Below are positions 35,532 to 43,708 of a DNA stretch of 64,000 nt, piece after piece. The translations under genes were made by a program, and so were the position numbers. Every line of letters begins with the position of its first letter. Position 1 is the stretch's first letter. The DNA is from Bacillota bacterium (GTDB lineage: Bacteria; Bacillota; Negativicutes; CTSoil-072): the NCBI GenBank assembly GCA_017889545.1, contig JAGFZV010000003.1, forward strand, positions 62,001 through 126,000, given 5' to 3'. The notes under the pieces are model-generated. The model worked only from the letters and a program-made list of their open reading frames with translations, had not been told where the DNA came from and ran no database searches.

Positions 35532-37940
35532 TCAGCGGTGAAGCAGATTTTTTTTACTTCCTTTTCTCAGAATTTGCTTTGTTTTTCCATATCCTATCCA
35601 CGGATCTTCACTAGATTCCAATCTTTTTTTTGCCGTTTCGATAGTCCAATGCGCTCCCCCTGTTAAAGTGAGGAGTTCTGTCCACGAGCATGGCATAGAA
35701 ACACCCATACCAGGACGAGCACGGGCCGAAAAAGCGGCAACAGTAGTTGCCCCACGATTGTTGCGAATATAGTCAACGAATATTTTCCCCACTCGATTGC
35801 GAATTCCGCTTAAGGCTGCAAACCGATTTGGCATAACAGCGGCAAGGTGCTTCGATACCGCCTTAGAAAACTCTTTCACCGTTTCCCAATCATCTCGCAG
35901 TGTCAGAGGTACCACAATGTGCAAGCCATTTCCCCCACTGGTCTTGAGGAAGCTTTGCAACTCAAGCTCTTCTAATAATGTTCGAGTCAATTCCGCTGCT
36001 TCAAGCATCATAGACCATGGCAGCCCTTCTCCCGGATCAAGATCAAAGATCATCCGGTCCGGTTTCTCAATGTTCTGAGTCGTCACATTCCAAGTGTGGA
36101 ATTCCACAACATTCATCTGCGCTGCACCAATTAAGGCTTCCATGGTTTCTATCTCCATTAGCGCTGGGTCCCCTGGAGAAAGTTCCAATTTAAACTGATT
36201 TAGCCCCGGAATCCGCAAAGTATCGCCATGCTTTTGAAAAAATAACTCTCCTTCTATTCCGGTTGGTGCACGCAGGAAAGATACCGGCCGGTTCACAAGG
36301 TGAGGAAGCATCCGCTTTGCTGCAAGTTTGTAGTAGTTTACGAGATCCAATTTTCTGAGTCCGGTGCTCGAGTCAATGATTCTATTGGGATTGCTGATTT
36401 GCGGACTGGCAAATTCAGTTACAGGATCGTTCGTTTCAGTATATAAAGCTTTTCTGGGCTCTTCTCTAATAATCGCAGAAGCTGGCTTGTCGTCGCGCAA
36501 TCCTTGAAAAACAGCATTCCTTACTCTGCCTTCTTTGGTCCATTCGGCGAAGGACACCTCAGCAACAAGCTCCGGTATGATCCAATTTCCTATTGCTTCT
36601 TTGGGTTTTTCAAATAGCATAGTCTGATCAACAGCAAGCAGAGAAAGTTTTTTCTTAAGCAGGCTTGAAACCTTACCATCAAACCCGGTTCCTACGCGGC
36701 CTGCATAACGCAAATGACCTTCCTCATCATAAAATCCCAGCAGCAAAGCACCAATGCCCTCACTTTTTCCCCGCGCTTCCGTATATCCAACCACTACAAA
36801 CTCCTGCCGTTGAACACACTTGAGCTTTATCCAATTCGCAGACTTCCCGGATATATACGCTGAATCTTTACGTTTTCCAATCACTCCTTCCAAACCCAAG
36901 CGACATGCACTTTTCAAGATATCTTTGCCTCTTGCTGCAAAATCTTCGCTGAAACGAATCTGTTCCAAAGAAGTAGATTTAAGTAAAATATCCGAAAGCA
37001 GCGCGCGCCGATTGGCCAGACTTACTTCACGCAGATCAAAACCAGCATAGAACGGAATATCGAAGAGAAAGTAGTGAACATCATCGGTTTGTTTCTTCTC
37101 AAACGCGTTCTGTAAAGCGCCGAAATCAGGCATACCGTTCTCCCCAAACATGACAATTTCTCCGTCAAGCCATCCAGAAGCAAGGTTCAACTTTTTCATA
37201 GACACTACAAGTTTTTTCAACTTGGCAGTCCAGTCATGTCCATTGCGAGTAAATAATGCCACATCGCCTTTGTCAATCCGCGCCAAAATACGGTACCCAT
37301 CAAACTTAATTTCATAGAGCCAGTCATTATCCATTGGAATGCGGTCAACCAGCGTTGCCAGTTGAGGAGTAAGCAATGGCGGAATTAGTCCTGGCTTTGC
37401 CCCTATCGGAATGGCAATTTCATCCCTCTCAGTTTTGAACCAGGATTGCTCATCACGCTCTTTGATAAGCAGCCAGGCATCTTGACGTTCGTCTGGTTTC
37501 CCGCGCATTCTTACAAGAGTCCAAGCCCCACGCAATTTCTCACCATAAAGTTGAAATTTCAGAAGCCCAGAATCCAATCCTTTCCTTGGATCTCCAATCG
37601 GCTCCCACGTTCCGCGATCCCAGATGATTACAGTACCTGCGCCATACTGCTTGGGAGGGATCTCCCCTTCAAATTCAGCATATGATAAAGGGTGATCCTC
37701 AACGTGTACAGCCAAGCGTTTTTGCATCGGGTCGAGACTAGGACCTTTCGGGATTGCCCAACTTTTCAACACACCATCAAGTTCCAAACGAAAATCATAA
37801 TGTAGATTTCGCGCAGCATGTTTCTGGACGACGAAAGACAGAGGAGACGCTTTCGTCAGAACATCCTCTGCCGGCTCCGGAGTGAGCGCGAAATCTCTCT
37901 TTTTTTTGTAGTCCAAAAGCGGATCATTGATCGTTTTCAT
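35532..37940 (-). CDS. ligD: ATP-dependent DNA ligase LigD (PE-LIG-POL)
   Basis: 802 residues, three domains. 3'-phosphoesterase (1-180): HAARNLHYDFRLE with His41, His47, Asp49, Arg51 and His79/His83. Ligase (about 190-490): nucleotidyl Lys212 in IKFDGYR, plus DGEIVMF and GLEGVIGKR. Primase-polymerase (about 510-790): DLDPGEGL and SGGNGLHIVVPL. It acts in non-homologous end-joining with Ku, encoded 11 bp upstream. Domain order matches the Pseudomonas enzyme. Confidence 0.95.
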   Translation of the reverse strand: MKTINDPLLDYKKKRDFALTPEPAEDVLTKASPLSFVVQKHAARNLHYDFRLELDGVLKSWAIPKGPSLDPMQKRLAVHVEDHPLSYAEFEGEIPPKQYGAGTVIIWDRGTWEPIGDPRKGLDSGLLKFQLYGEKLRGAWTLVRMRGKPDERQDAWLLIKERDEQSWFKTERDEIAIPIGAKPGLIPPLLTPQLATLVDRIPMDNDWLYEIKFDGYRILARIDKGDVALFTRNGHDWTAKLKKLVVSMKKLNLASGWLDGEIVMFGENGMPDFGALQNAFEKKQTDDVHYFLFDIPFYAGFDLREVSLANRRALLSDILLKSTSLEQIRFSEDFAARGKDILKSACRLGLEGVIGKRKDSAYISGKSANWIKLKCVQRQEFVVVGYTEARGKSEGIGALLLGFYDEEGHLRYAGRVGTGFDGKVSSLLKKKLSLLAVDQTMLFEKPKEAIGNWIIPELVAEVSFAEWTKEGRVRNAVFQGLRDDKPASAIIREEPRKALYTETNDPVTEFASPQISNPNRIIDSSTGLRKLDLVNYYKLAAKRMLPHLVNRPVSFLRAPTGIEGELFFQKHGDTLRIPGLNQFKLELSPGDPALMEIETMEALIGAAQMNVVEFHTWNVTTQNIEKPDRMIFDLDPGEGLPWSMMLEAAELTRTLLEELELQSFLKTSGGNGLHIVVPLTLRDDWETVKEFSKAVSKHLAAVMPNRFAALSGIRNRVGKIFVDYIRNNRGATTVAAFSARARPGMGVSMPCSWTELLTLTGGAHWTIETAKKRLESSEDPWIGYGKTKQILRKGSKKNLLHR

Positions 37941-37951
37941 ATAATCAGTCT

Positions 37952-38860
37952 CTACCCCTTCTTCTGCTTGTTCTTAGATATTTTCAAAAGCCCGCTGTCA
38001 GACATCGTATTCATCGGATCGTTTTTTGCTGATATTTTTCTGGTGCGCTTATCGGTCCCACGTCGCAAGCTTCTTTGCAGCAATTCCGTTAAATCGATAA
38101 TATCGGCAGTCGTGGAGATTTTTATCTCATCTTCTGACTGAATGATAGTTGCCGTTTGACCGGCTTTGACCTTTTTCTCAACTAACTCCATTACTTTCGC
38201 AGTGAATGAATCCTGAAACTTTTCAGGCTCCCAAGGTTCTGACATAGAGTCAACCAGTTGTATCGCCATCGAAAGTTCGCGCTCAGTCAACCCTGCAGAC
38301 GCCATTCCTTCAGGGGGAAGTTTCAATTCCTTCCAAGAACGGATTTGGGCTGCCCATCGGAGCAGAATTAAGACAAGCATCGGTCCATACGGCATAAGAA
38401 CAGCTAAATGCTGCTTTGTATGTATCACGACTCGTGCAATCCCTACACGCTGTGTCTTCAGCAATGCTTCTCGCAGCAGGCCGTAAGACTTCGCTCCTCT
38501 GTCTGCCGGAGCAAGGTAGTACGGACGTTCAAAATATAGGAGAGGAATTTCATTCGCGGACACAAAAGACTCGATTTCTATCGTCTGAGTATTCTTGGCA
38601 AGAGCGTGTCTAACCTCATCATCGGTCAAAACAACATACTGTTCTCCATTATAAGAAATTCCTTTGACAATATTTTCTTTCCCGATTTCCTGACCCGTCC
38701 TCTTGTTGATGCGTTTGTACCCAACAGGATCTCTGGTGCGCTTATCAAGCCACTCAAAATCCAAGCCGGACTCATTTGCGGCAGAATACAGCGCCACCGG
38801 AATATTCACTAGTCCAAAGCTGATTGCTCCATTCCAAATAGCCCGCGTATTTGAAGACAT
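37952..38860 (-). CDS. ku: Ku DNA-end-binding protein
   Basis: 302 residues from ATG at 38860 (AGGAG 8 nt upstream). Core matches bacterial Ku: IWNGAISFGLVNIPVALYSA at the start, KGISYNGEQYVVLTDDE, and YYLAPADRGAKSYGLLREAL. Binds double-strand ends as a homodimer and recruits LigD. It leads a two-gene end-joining operon. Confidence 0.95.
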   Translation of the reverse strand: MSSNTRAIWNGAISFGLVNIPVALYSAANESGLDFEWLDKRTRDPVGYKRINKRTGQEIGKENIVKGISYNGEQYVVLTDDEVRHALAKNTQTIEIESFVSANEIPLLYFERPYYLAPADRGAKSYGLLREALLKTQRVGIARVVIHTKQHLAVLMPYGPMLVLILLRWAAQIRSWKELKLPPEGMASAGLTERELSMAIQLVDSMSEPWEPEKFQDSFTAKVMELVEKKVKAGQTATIIQSEDEIKISTTADIIDLTELLQRSLRRGTDKRTRKISAKNDPMNTMSDSGLLKISKNKQKKG

Positions 38861-38960
38861 TTTTAAAACTCCTCTCAAATATACGCTTCCCAAAATACTG
38901 ATCAGGGAGGTATTGAGTTATGTGGATGGCTGGATAATAGTTGGGACGGAGGTGGCTATC

Positions 38961-40331
38961 TCAATCATTCAACTTGTTCATAATCACATCAGCGGCTACG
39001 GCAACGTTATCAATTGGGCTGCTAAAAGGCGGTGAGTATGACAAATCCATTCCAGAGAGGTCATCGATCGTCCCACCAAGTGTCAATGTTGCGGCGATAA
39101 CATCGATCCGTTTTGCAATTTCCCCTTCACCGAATGCCTGAGCTCCAAGTACTTTACGAGTTTTAGCATCCGCAATCAGCTTCAATGTTATAATTTTTGC
39201 TTCCGGCATATAATGAGGCCTGTCATAATCCCTAATTGTCACTGTTATATAATTATACCCATTCGTTTTCGCCTCTTGCTCATTTAGGCCAACTTTGCCA
39301 ACAGAAAGATCCATCACCTTTACAATCACTGTGTTGAGAACTCCGCGAAAAGCCACACGATAACCACAAATATTTTCGCCAATAATCCGACCATGTTTAT
39401 TGGCTATTGAACCTAAAGGAGAATACACTTTTTTGCCGGTAATGATACTTGTTGTTTCCACACAATCTCCTCCGGCATAAATGTCGGGGTCGCTGGTTTG
39501 CATATACTGATTGACAACAATTGCTCCGGTTGCGCCAATATCCAACCCAGCAGTACGAGCCAGTTCAACATTAGGATTGGTTCCTATTGTCAAAACAACC
39601 AAATCCGCCGGAATGGTTTGCTTATCTGTTCGAACTTGGTTTACGACAGTATCTCCGATAAATTTCTGTACGTTTTCAAATATTAAAATCGCAATTCCCT
39701 TTTCACGAAAATATTCCGTCACTTGTTTAGCAACTTCTTCGTCTAAAAAGGCAGTAAATACCCTATCCTTCCTGACAATTACGGTTACATTGAGCCCCCG
39801 CATCTTTAACGCTGCCGCCATTTCCATTCCAACCAAACCAGCACCAATAATCACACCATTCTTAAATATCCCCTCTTCCAATCCCTGACGAATGATTATC
39901 GCATCGTGAGGATGCCAAAATTGATGAATATTGCCTAGTTCTATTCCTGGCAAAGGAGGTTTTACAGGCGAAGCTCCTGTTGCAATTACCAATTTGTCAT
40001 AGGGCAGTAAACTTTCCTCTTCCGTTATAAGATTCTTCACAGTTACCATTTTGTTATTACGATCAATTTTGGTTGCCAACGTCCTTGTTAACACATCAAT
40101 ATGTTTTGTATTAAAGTATGCAGCATCACGGATTTCGCCATCAGCGGTCATCATAAGTTTGTTGATATGTTCGATTTCTCCTGACACATAATAAGGTAGA
40201 CCGCACGCACCGTAAGAGATTATGTCGCTTTTGTCGATAACTGTGATCTGCGCTTTGGAATCACATCGTCGGATTTTGGAGGCCGCTTTCAGGCCGGTCG
40301 CATCTGCTCCAATAATAACAATTTTTTTCAC
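38961..40331 (-). CDS. CoA-disulfide reductase/NADH oxidase-like flavoprotein
   Basis: 456 residues. N-terminal FAD fold (IVIIGADATGLKAA) followed by the active-site cysteine Cys43 in SYGACGLPYYVSG, identical in place to CoA-disulfide reductases and Npsr-type NADH-dependent persulfide reductases. NAD site VIIGAGLVGMEMAAAL and GGDCVE FAD contact follow. The start is GTG at 40331. An upstream c-di-GMP-I riboswitch with terminator controls it. Specific substrate (CoA disulfide, polysulfide, O2) is undetermined. Confidence 0.9.
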   Translation of the reverse strand: MKKIVIIGADATGLKAASKIRRCDSKAQITVIDKSDIISYGACGLPYYVSGEIEHINKLMMTADGEIRDAAYFNTKHIDVLTRTLATKIDRNNKMVTVKNLITEEESLLPYDKLVIATGASPVKPPLPGIELGNIHQFWHPHDAIIIRQGLEEGIFKNGVIIGAGLVGMEMAAALKMRGLNVTVIVRKDRVFTAFLDEEVAKQVTEYFREKGIAILIFENVQKFIGDTVVNQVRTDKQTIPADLVVLTIGTNPNVELARTAGLDIGATGAIVVNQYMQTSDPDIYAGGDCVETTSIITGKKVYSPLGSIANKHGRIIGENICGYRVAFRGVLNTVIVKVMDLSVGKVGLNEQEAKTNGYNYITVTIRDYDRPHYMPEAKIITLKLIADAKTRKVLGAQAFGEGEIAKRIDVIAATLTLGGTIDDLSGMDLSYSPPFSSPIDNVAVAADVIMNKLND

Positions 40332-40375
40332 GCCCTATGTCACCAACTTTCCTATTCGCCTTTTACGTGAATACA

Positions 40376-40422
40376 ACAAAAAACTGCCAGAACACAACCG
40401 GATGTCCGGTGCGGCCTGGCAG
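40376..40422 (-). terminator. Expression-platform terminator of the CoADR riboswitch
   Basis: CTGCCAG (40422-40416) pairs with CTGGCAG (40390-40384), inner stem ACCGGA/TCCGGT, and a run of six T follows. The 5' arm belongs to the aptamer's 3' conserved strand. Confidence 0.92.
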
Positions 40423-40495
40423 TCATGAGCCCGTCTCCGTGGCTTTTAGACCCACGGCTTTGCGCCCTTACCTTTCAGTAAGTTTGCCAATACTG
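40416..40495 (-). promoter_or_regulatory. c-di-GMP-I riboswitch upstream of CoADR gene
   Basis: Minus strand: TTGGCAAAC, hairpin CTTAC-TGAAAG-GTAAG (GAAA tetraloop), GGGCGCAAAGCC, GTGGGTCTAA, a hairpin around AGCCACGGAGACGGGCT, then ATGACTGCCAGG. Same arrangement as the tpsB copy. Overlap with the terminator predicts that c-di-GMP turns the downstream gene on. Confidence 0.93.
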
Positions 40496-40692
40496 TTTTT
40501 AACTAAAGAATATTTCAAACGTTTCAATCATATTATACTCTATTGAAATAGTATTTCCAATGTTTAGATGGATGATTTTGAATTTTGCGATATTTGTTTT
40601 GGGGAAATATGTTATGTATCTACAGAGTGTCCTTCCACTGTAACAATTTTCCAGAAGCGTCACCATGCCTTGTTCCCCAACTCGTTTGGGCA

Positions 40693-41016
40693 TTAAAACA
40701 ATGTTATATGTTCATTCTCTACTTCATTCGCAACTGACTTATTTTTTGTTGCTTTGCCAACCAGGGATAGAAGCGGTTTCCTTATCCATATGTCTTGGTT
40801 GGAAATCCATAAAAGAAAATATTTTTCATCATCGTTTAATTTTTCAAGTATAGATAGCAGTTGACCTCCGCGCCACTTGTCTTGACCGGCTAACCATAAA
40901 ATGAAAAATTTCATATCATCGGTTATCATACCCACTTCAAAATGATTTAATAATGCCAAATAACGATCTTTTTGGCTTTCTGGGGCTCTTAAAAAGATAC
41001 GTTTGAATGAAGACAT
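40693..41016 (-). CDS. Hypothetical protein, 107 aa
   Basis: Unrecognised. Two related tryptophan-containing helical motifs (FFILWLAGQDKWRGGQLLSIL and YFLLWISNQDIWIRKPLLSLV) suggest an internal duplication. AAGGAG lies 9 nt before the ATG. No signal peptide. Followed on the minus strand by the riboswitch-led CoADR gene. Confidence 0.7.
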   Translation of the reverse strand: MSSFKRIFLRAPESQKDRYLALLNHFEVGMITDDMKFFILWLAGQDKWRGGQLLSILEKLNDDEKYFLLWISNQDIWIRKPLLSLVGKATKNKSVANEVENEHITLF

Positions 41017-41293
41017 TTTGGCAACTCCTTCACAAAAAAATACTTCTTGGCATCAATAAATGAGTACAGATAAAACTGACCCAATCGTAAAAGCATAGAG
41101 CGCTTAAAAATCATTATTTGTTATATGTTTCGTTATAATATCTTATCTTCCTTTGAAATAGATTTGTATACATATTTTATATTTGCCCTTCTTTGCTTTA
41201 AGTCCAATACAGTTCAGTTATTCCTAGCTCTCCTATTCTATTGCCATTTTTTTGGATAGAATACACTAAAATGGATATCACTCTTTTGTATTT

Positions 41294-41986
41294 CTATCTA
41301 ACGGTGAGGAGGAGTTTATTTCCTTGCGGTTTGGACAAATCCATTTCTGCAGCTAATGTTTCTGGCGTAACCTTCAAATCGGTATCTTTTTCAACGGCAA
41401 CTTTAATTTTGGTGCCTGCTGGGTAATTTATATTGCTGCCTTTCATAAATATCCCACCAACCAAACTTACTGCAACTGCTACCGCGACTGCCCCACCGTC
41501 AGCATGACCAGCACCCTTTAACTCACTTTTCAATGGAACTTTTACCCCGTTAACCGTTTTGATTGATTGAGGACTAATGGTCATCGATCCTTTTCTCCCA
41601 AAACCACCAGCTTTTTGAGCATCACTTACTAGTGCTGCTCCGATAGTGTCTTTTGAAATGATCGTAACATTGTTTATAATAAGGTTATCCACCATTCTGA
41701 TTGCAATATTATCCCCTTTTTTATTTGTTTTTGAACTAGCTGCCTCTACCAATTCAATCTCAAAAGTCGTTCCTCGCGGAATATAAACATGACCAGGGAC
41801 AACATCCAAAACTTGTACAACTGTGGAAGTATTACTACTTTCTGATATAATACGTTCCACTTTGCTGTTAATGTTTTCTGGTACGTCTTGTTGATTTTCT
41901 GCAAAAGCAAATGAACTATTTGTAAACAACAATGCTCCGCAAAGGAGACTAGAAATTAGTTTTGCCTTCAGGCTTCCCTTTTTCAT
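41294..41986 (-). CDS. Exported hypothetical protein, 230 aa
   Basis: Signal peptide (KLISSLLCGALLFTNSSFAFA, about 28 residues) then a beta-rich domain (VYIPRGTTFEIELVEAASS) and a glycine/alanine-rich segment (GGAVAVAVAVSLVGGIF). The layout recalls periplasmic or outer-membrane-associated proteins of unknown function in Negativicutes. Not assigned. Lies just left of the mobile-DNA segment; the 276-bp gap 41017-41293 shows nothing notable. Confidence 0.7.
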   Translation of the reverse strand: MKKGSLKAKLISSLLCGALLFTNSSFAFAENQQDVPENINSKVERIISESSNTSTVVQVLDVVPGHVYIPRGTTFEIELVEAASSKTNKKGDNIAIRMVDNLIINNVTIISKDTIGAALVSDAQKAGGFGRKGSMTISPQSIKTVNGVKVPLKSELKGAGHADGGAVAVAVAVSLVGGIFMKGSNINYPAGTKIKVAVEKDTDLKVTPETLAAEMDLSKPQGNKLLLTVR

Positions 41987-42117
41987 CTCTAAAACACCTC
42001 TTTAGTTTTTTCCAATACTTTCAAATTCTTGCCTTCATTATATGCGGCAAAATTATAATTGTCAATAAATGTTATAAGTAGAAATGCAAGTAATTTTTAC
42101 AAACACTAGAAACTACA

Positions 42118-42315
42118 CTTGGCAATCAAAGAAGGTATCCCTATGGTAGATGCAGAATTGCAATCAAAGAGCAATTTAAAGATATCTATAAACGTTGGGA
42201 AGCCAAAGAGATCCATGCCTTGGAAGTCCTGAAATTGACAGTCACAAATGGGCATCAAAATAAAAAAGACCTTGAAGCAAAATGCCTCAAAGCCTGTGTT
42301 TCCTGGTGGAGATAA
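42118..42315 (+). pseudogene. Frameshifted C-terminal fragment resembling a serine recombinase
   Basis: Two short frames on the plus strand read LAIKEGIPMVDAELQ and then IAIKEQFKDIYKRWEAKEI, ALEVLKLT and onward. The second resembles the C-terminal HTH part of resolvase/invertase-type recombinases (family pattern like YQKWKAGEITAVEAMKLL). A frameshift separates them, and the 3' end runs into a tRNA fragment. I treat it as a decayed recombinase; a similarity search would confirm. Confidence 0.4.
42257..42293 (-). terminator. Terminator following the tRNA-Ala fragment
   Basis: On the minus strand CTTTGA(G)GC/GC(T)TCAAGG is followed by TCTTTTTTATTTT. It sits 11 bp past the tRNA 3' end, as expected for a native tRNA terminator. 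Confidence 0.8.
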
Positions 42316-42352
42316 GCGGGATCGAACCGCTGACCTCTTGAATGCCATTCAA
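42304..42352 (-). pseudogene. 3'-half fragment of tRNA-Ala(GGC)
   Basis: Minus strand reads the complete anticodon arm CTTGAATGGCATTCAAG (loop ATGGCAT, anticodon GGC), variable bases AGGTC, T-arm AGCGGTTCGATCCCGCT and acceptor TATCTCCACCA. The D-arm and 5' acceptor strand are missing: upstream sequence diverges after the anticodon arm. This is what an integrase attachment in a tRNA leaves at one end of an integrated element. Confidence 0.8.
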
Positions 42353-42761
42353 ATACCTACCCTTTAGCACCATTTACGAACGCTCACAAACCATTGAATT
42401 TACTAGCTTCATCATAATCTTCCATTCACGATCATTAACCTTTATTCATCGTTCATAAGGCACGATAAGGCCATAAATAAGGCCATAATTTTATCCCGTC
42501 AAGAGGTCTAATAATAACCTGTTTTTTTATTTTAAGGACAATCAAATTTGAATTCCCAGCTTCCTAATACTAATTCCATATCTCCCATAAACCTTCTCGA
42601 ACAGATCTCCGTCTAACTGCTATGCCCTATATAATGGAAATTCAACATTTCAGCTTCCGCATAAGGTTTGTTTATGATGAACGCCTATACGCGGAGACAT
42701 CCCATACCCCGATTATTTTACTTTTCTTCCCTAATAATAGCTGGTTCTGCTTTTGATCAGC
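42353..42761. other. Gap next to tRNA fragment
   Basis: About 400 bp with no supportable gene on either strand. Contains a 12-bp tandem repeat at 42465-42488 and a partial copy just before it, described separately. Otherwise A+T-rich sequence without clear structure. Confidence 0.5.
42465..42488. repeat. Tandem 12-bp repeats beside tRNA fragment
   Basis: ATAAGGCCATAA occurs twice head-to-tail (42465-42476, 42477-42488), with a partial third copy ATAAGGCACG just before. Short direct repeats about 110 bp from an attachment core are typical of integrase arm-type sites. Confidence 0.6.
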
Positions 42762-43019
42762 TCAAAACACGTTCTTTACTTGCATAGTAATTATGCTATC
42801 CAATAGTGCTTTTACGCGTGCATGGACTTCAACAGCCCTCTTACTACCATATAAGCATCTTCCTAGTTGTTGATAATATACCTGAAATTTTCTCATATCT
42901 AATAAGCCATAACCTACTTCCGAATGACCCTGCTGTTCATTGTACCTTTCTAATTCTCTTTCCACTAAATCCACTAAATCACTATTGGGAAGCATATTCA
43001 AATTAACATTCATCTTCAT
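42762..43019 (-). CDS. Small hypothetical protein, 85 aa
   Basis: Helical protein (SDLVDLVERELERYNEQQGH... RAVEVHARVKALLDSI). GGAG precedes the ATG. No family recognised. It is the only credible gene between the tRNA fragment and the IS110 element and could belong to the mobile segment. Confidence 0.55.
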   Translation of the reverse strand: MKMNVNLNMLPNSDLVDLVERELERYNEQQGHSEVGYGLLDMRKFQVYYQQLGRCLYGSKRAVEVHARVKALLDSIITMQVKNVF

Positions 43020-43475
43020 CTACTCCATTCATCTCCTATACTTTTTTTCCAAGTCTCAGTAGTGCTCTTTCACGAGATCCCGGATTTTCGACTGTTTTCG
43101 AAGTAATGTCCGCATATGTTATCCATAGACATTTATTATCTACATTGCGATTCGCTAATTGAGTTGCCTAAACACCATATAATGCTTATAATATAAATCA
43201 GAAGGACTTCTTCAGTGAATCTGTTGCTAACGCACTTAGACAACTGACCCCCTTTGGGAGCCTTCTTTTTATAGGTAAAATCATATATACTTTTATTGAG
43301 AAGTATCCCTTAGTCCAATGTGCTGCCAATCATTTTGATTGGACAGTTGTGGATTGGTTGGGAACTTCTCTTTTTTCATCAAGATTTCAAGATCAAGCCC
43401 AGATAAAATCATTGTGATAACCTCTCCCGAGATACCACTTGCGATTGTTTTTATAAATAAGCGGCATGCTTTCAT
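43020..43475. other. Gap before IS110 element
   Basis: About 450 bp without a convincing gene; a 60-codon minus-strand frame (43293-43475) has no ribosome site and overlaps an equally weak plus frame. A small palindrome AGAAGGACTTCT occurs near 43200. Nothing else stands out. Confidence 0.4.
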
Positions 43476-43708
43476 ATTTAATGCACCGTATAAAAAGAAT
43501 TTTCCACTAAAAAAAGAATATAATATTAAAACTTCTTGTGGAAAACAACAATATGTATCGACTTTTGGAAATAAAGGGCCTACTGCTATTAACGTGGAAA
43601 TTGTCGCATTTTAACCATAATTTATCACATTGAAAAGATTTGACTTGTTATGGTAACCTGTGGATAGGATAGTAATAACACTATTTTAAGATATAGGAGT
43701 GTGTTACC
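43476..43708 (+). other. IS110 left-end non-coding region (possible bridge RNA locus)
   Basis: About 230 bp of non-coding A+T-rich DNA between the last weak frame and the transposase ATG. In IS110-group elements the region upstream of the transposase encodes the structured bridge/seek RNA. Element ends were not determined, and I did not identify the two guide loops. Confidence 0.35.

Noticed and set aside
42106-42348. 80-codon minus-strand frame over the tRNA fragment
   Set aside because: Its N-terminal AVRSRLSPP text is the known spurious translation of tRNA sequence; the region is a tRNA remnant plus terminator.
43293-43475. 60-codon minus-strand frame
   Set aside because: Weak start, overlaps an equally weak opposite-strand frame, and shows no family features.
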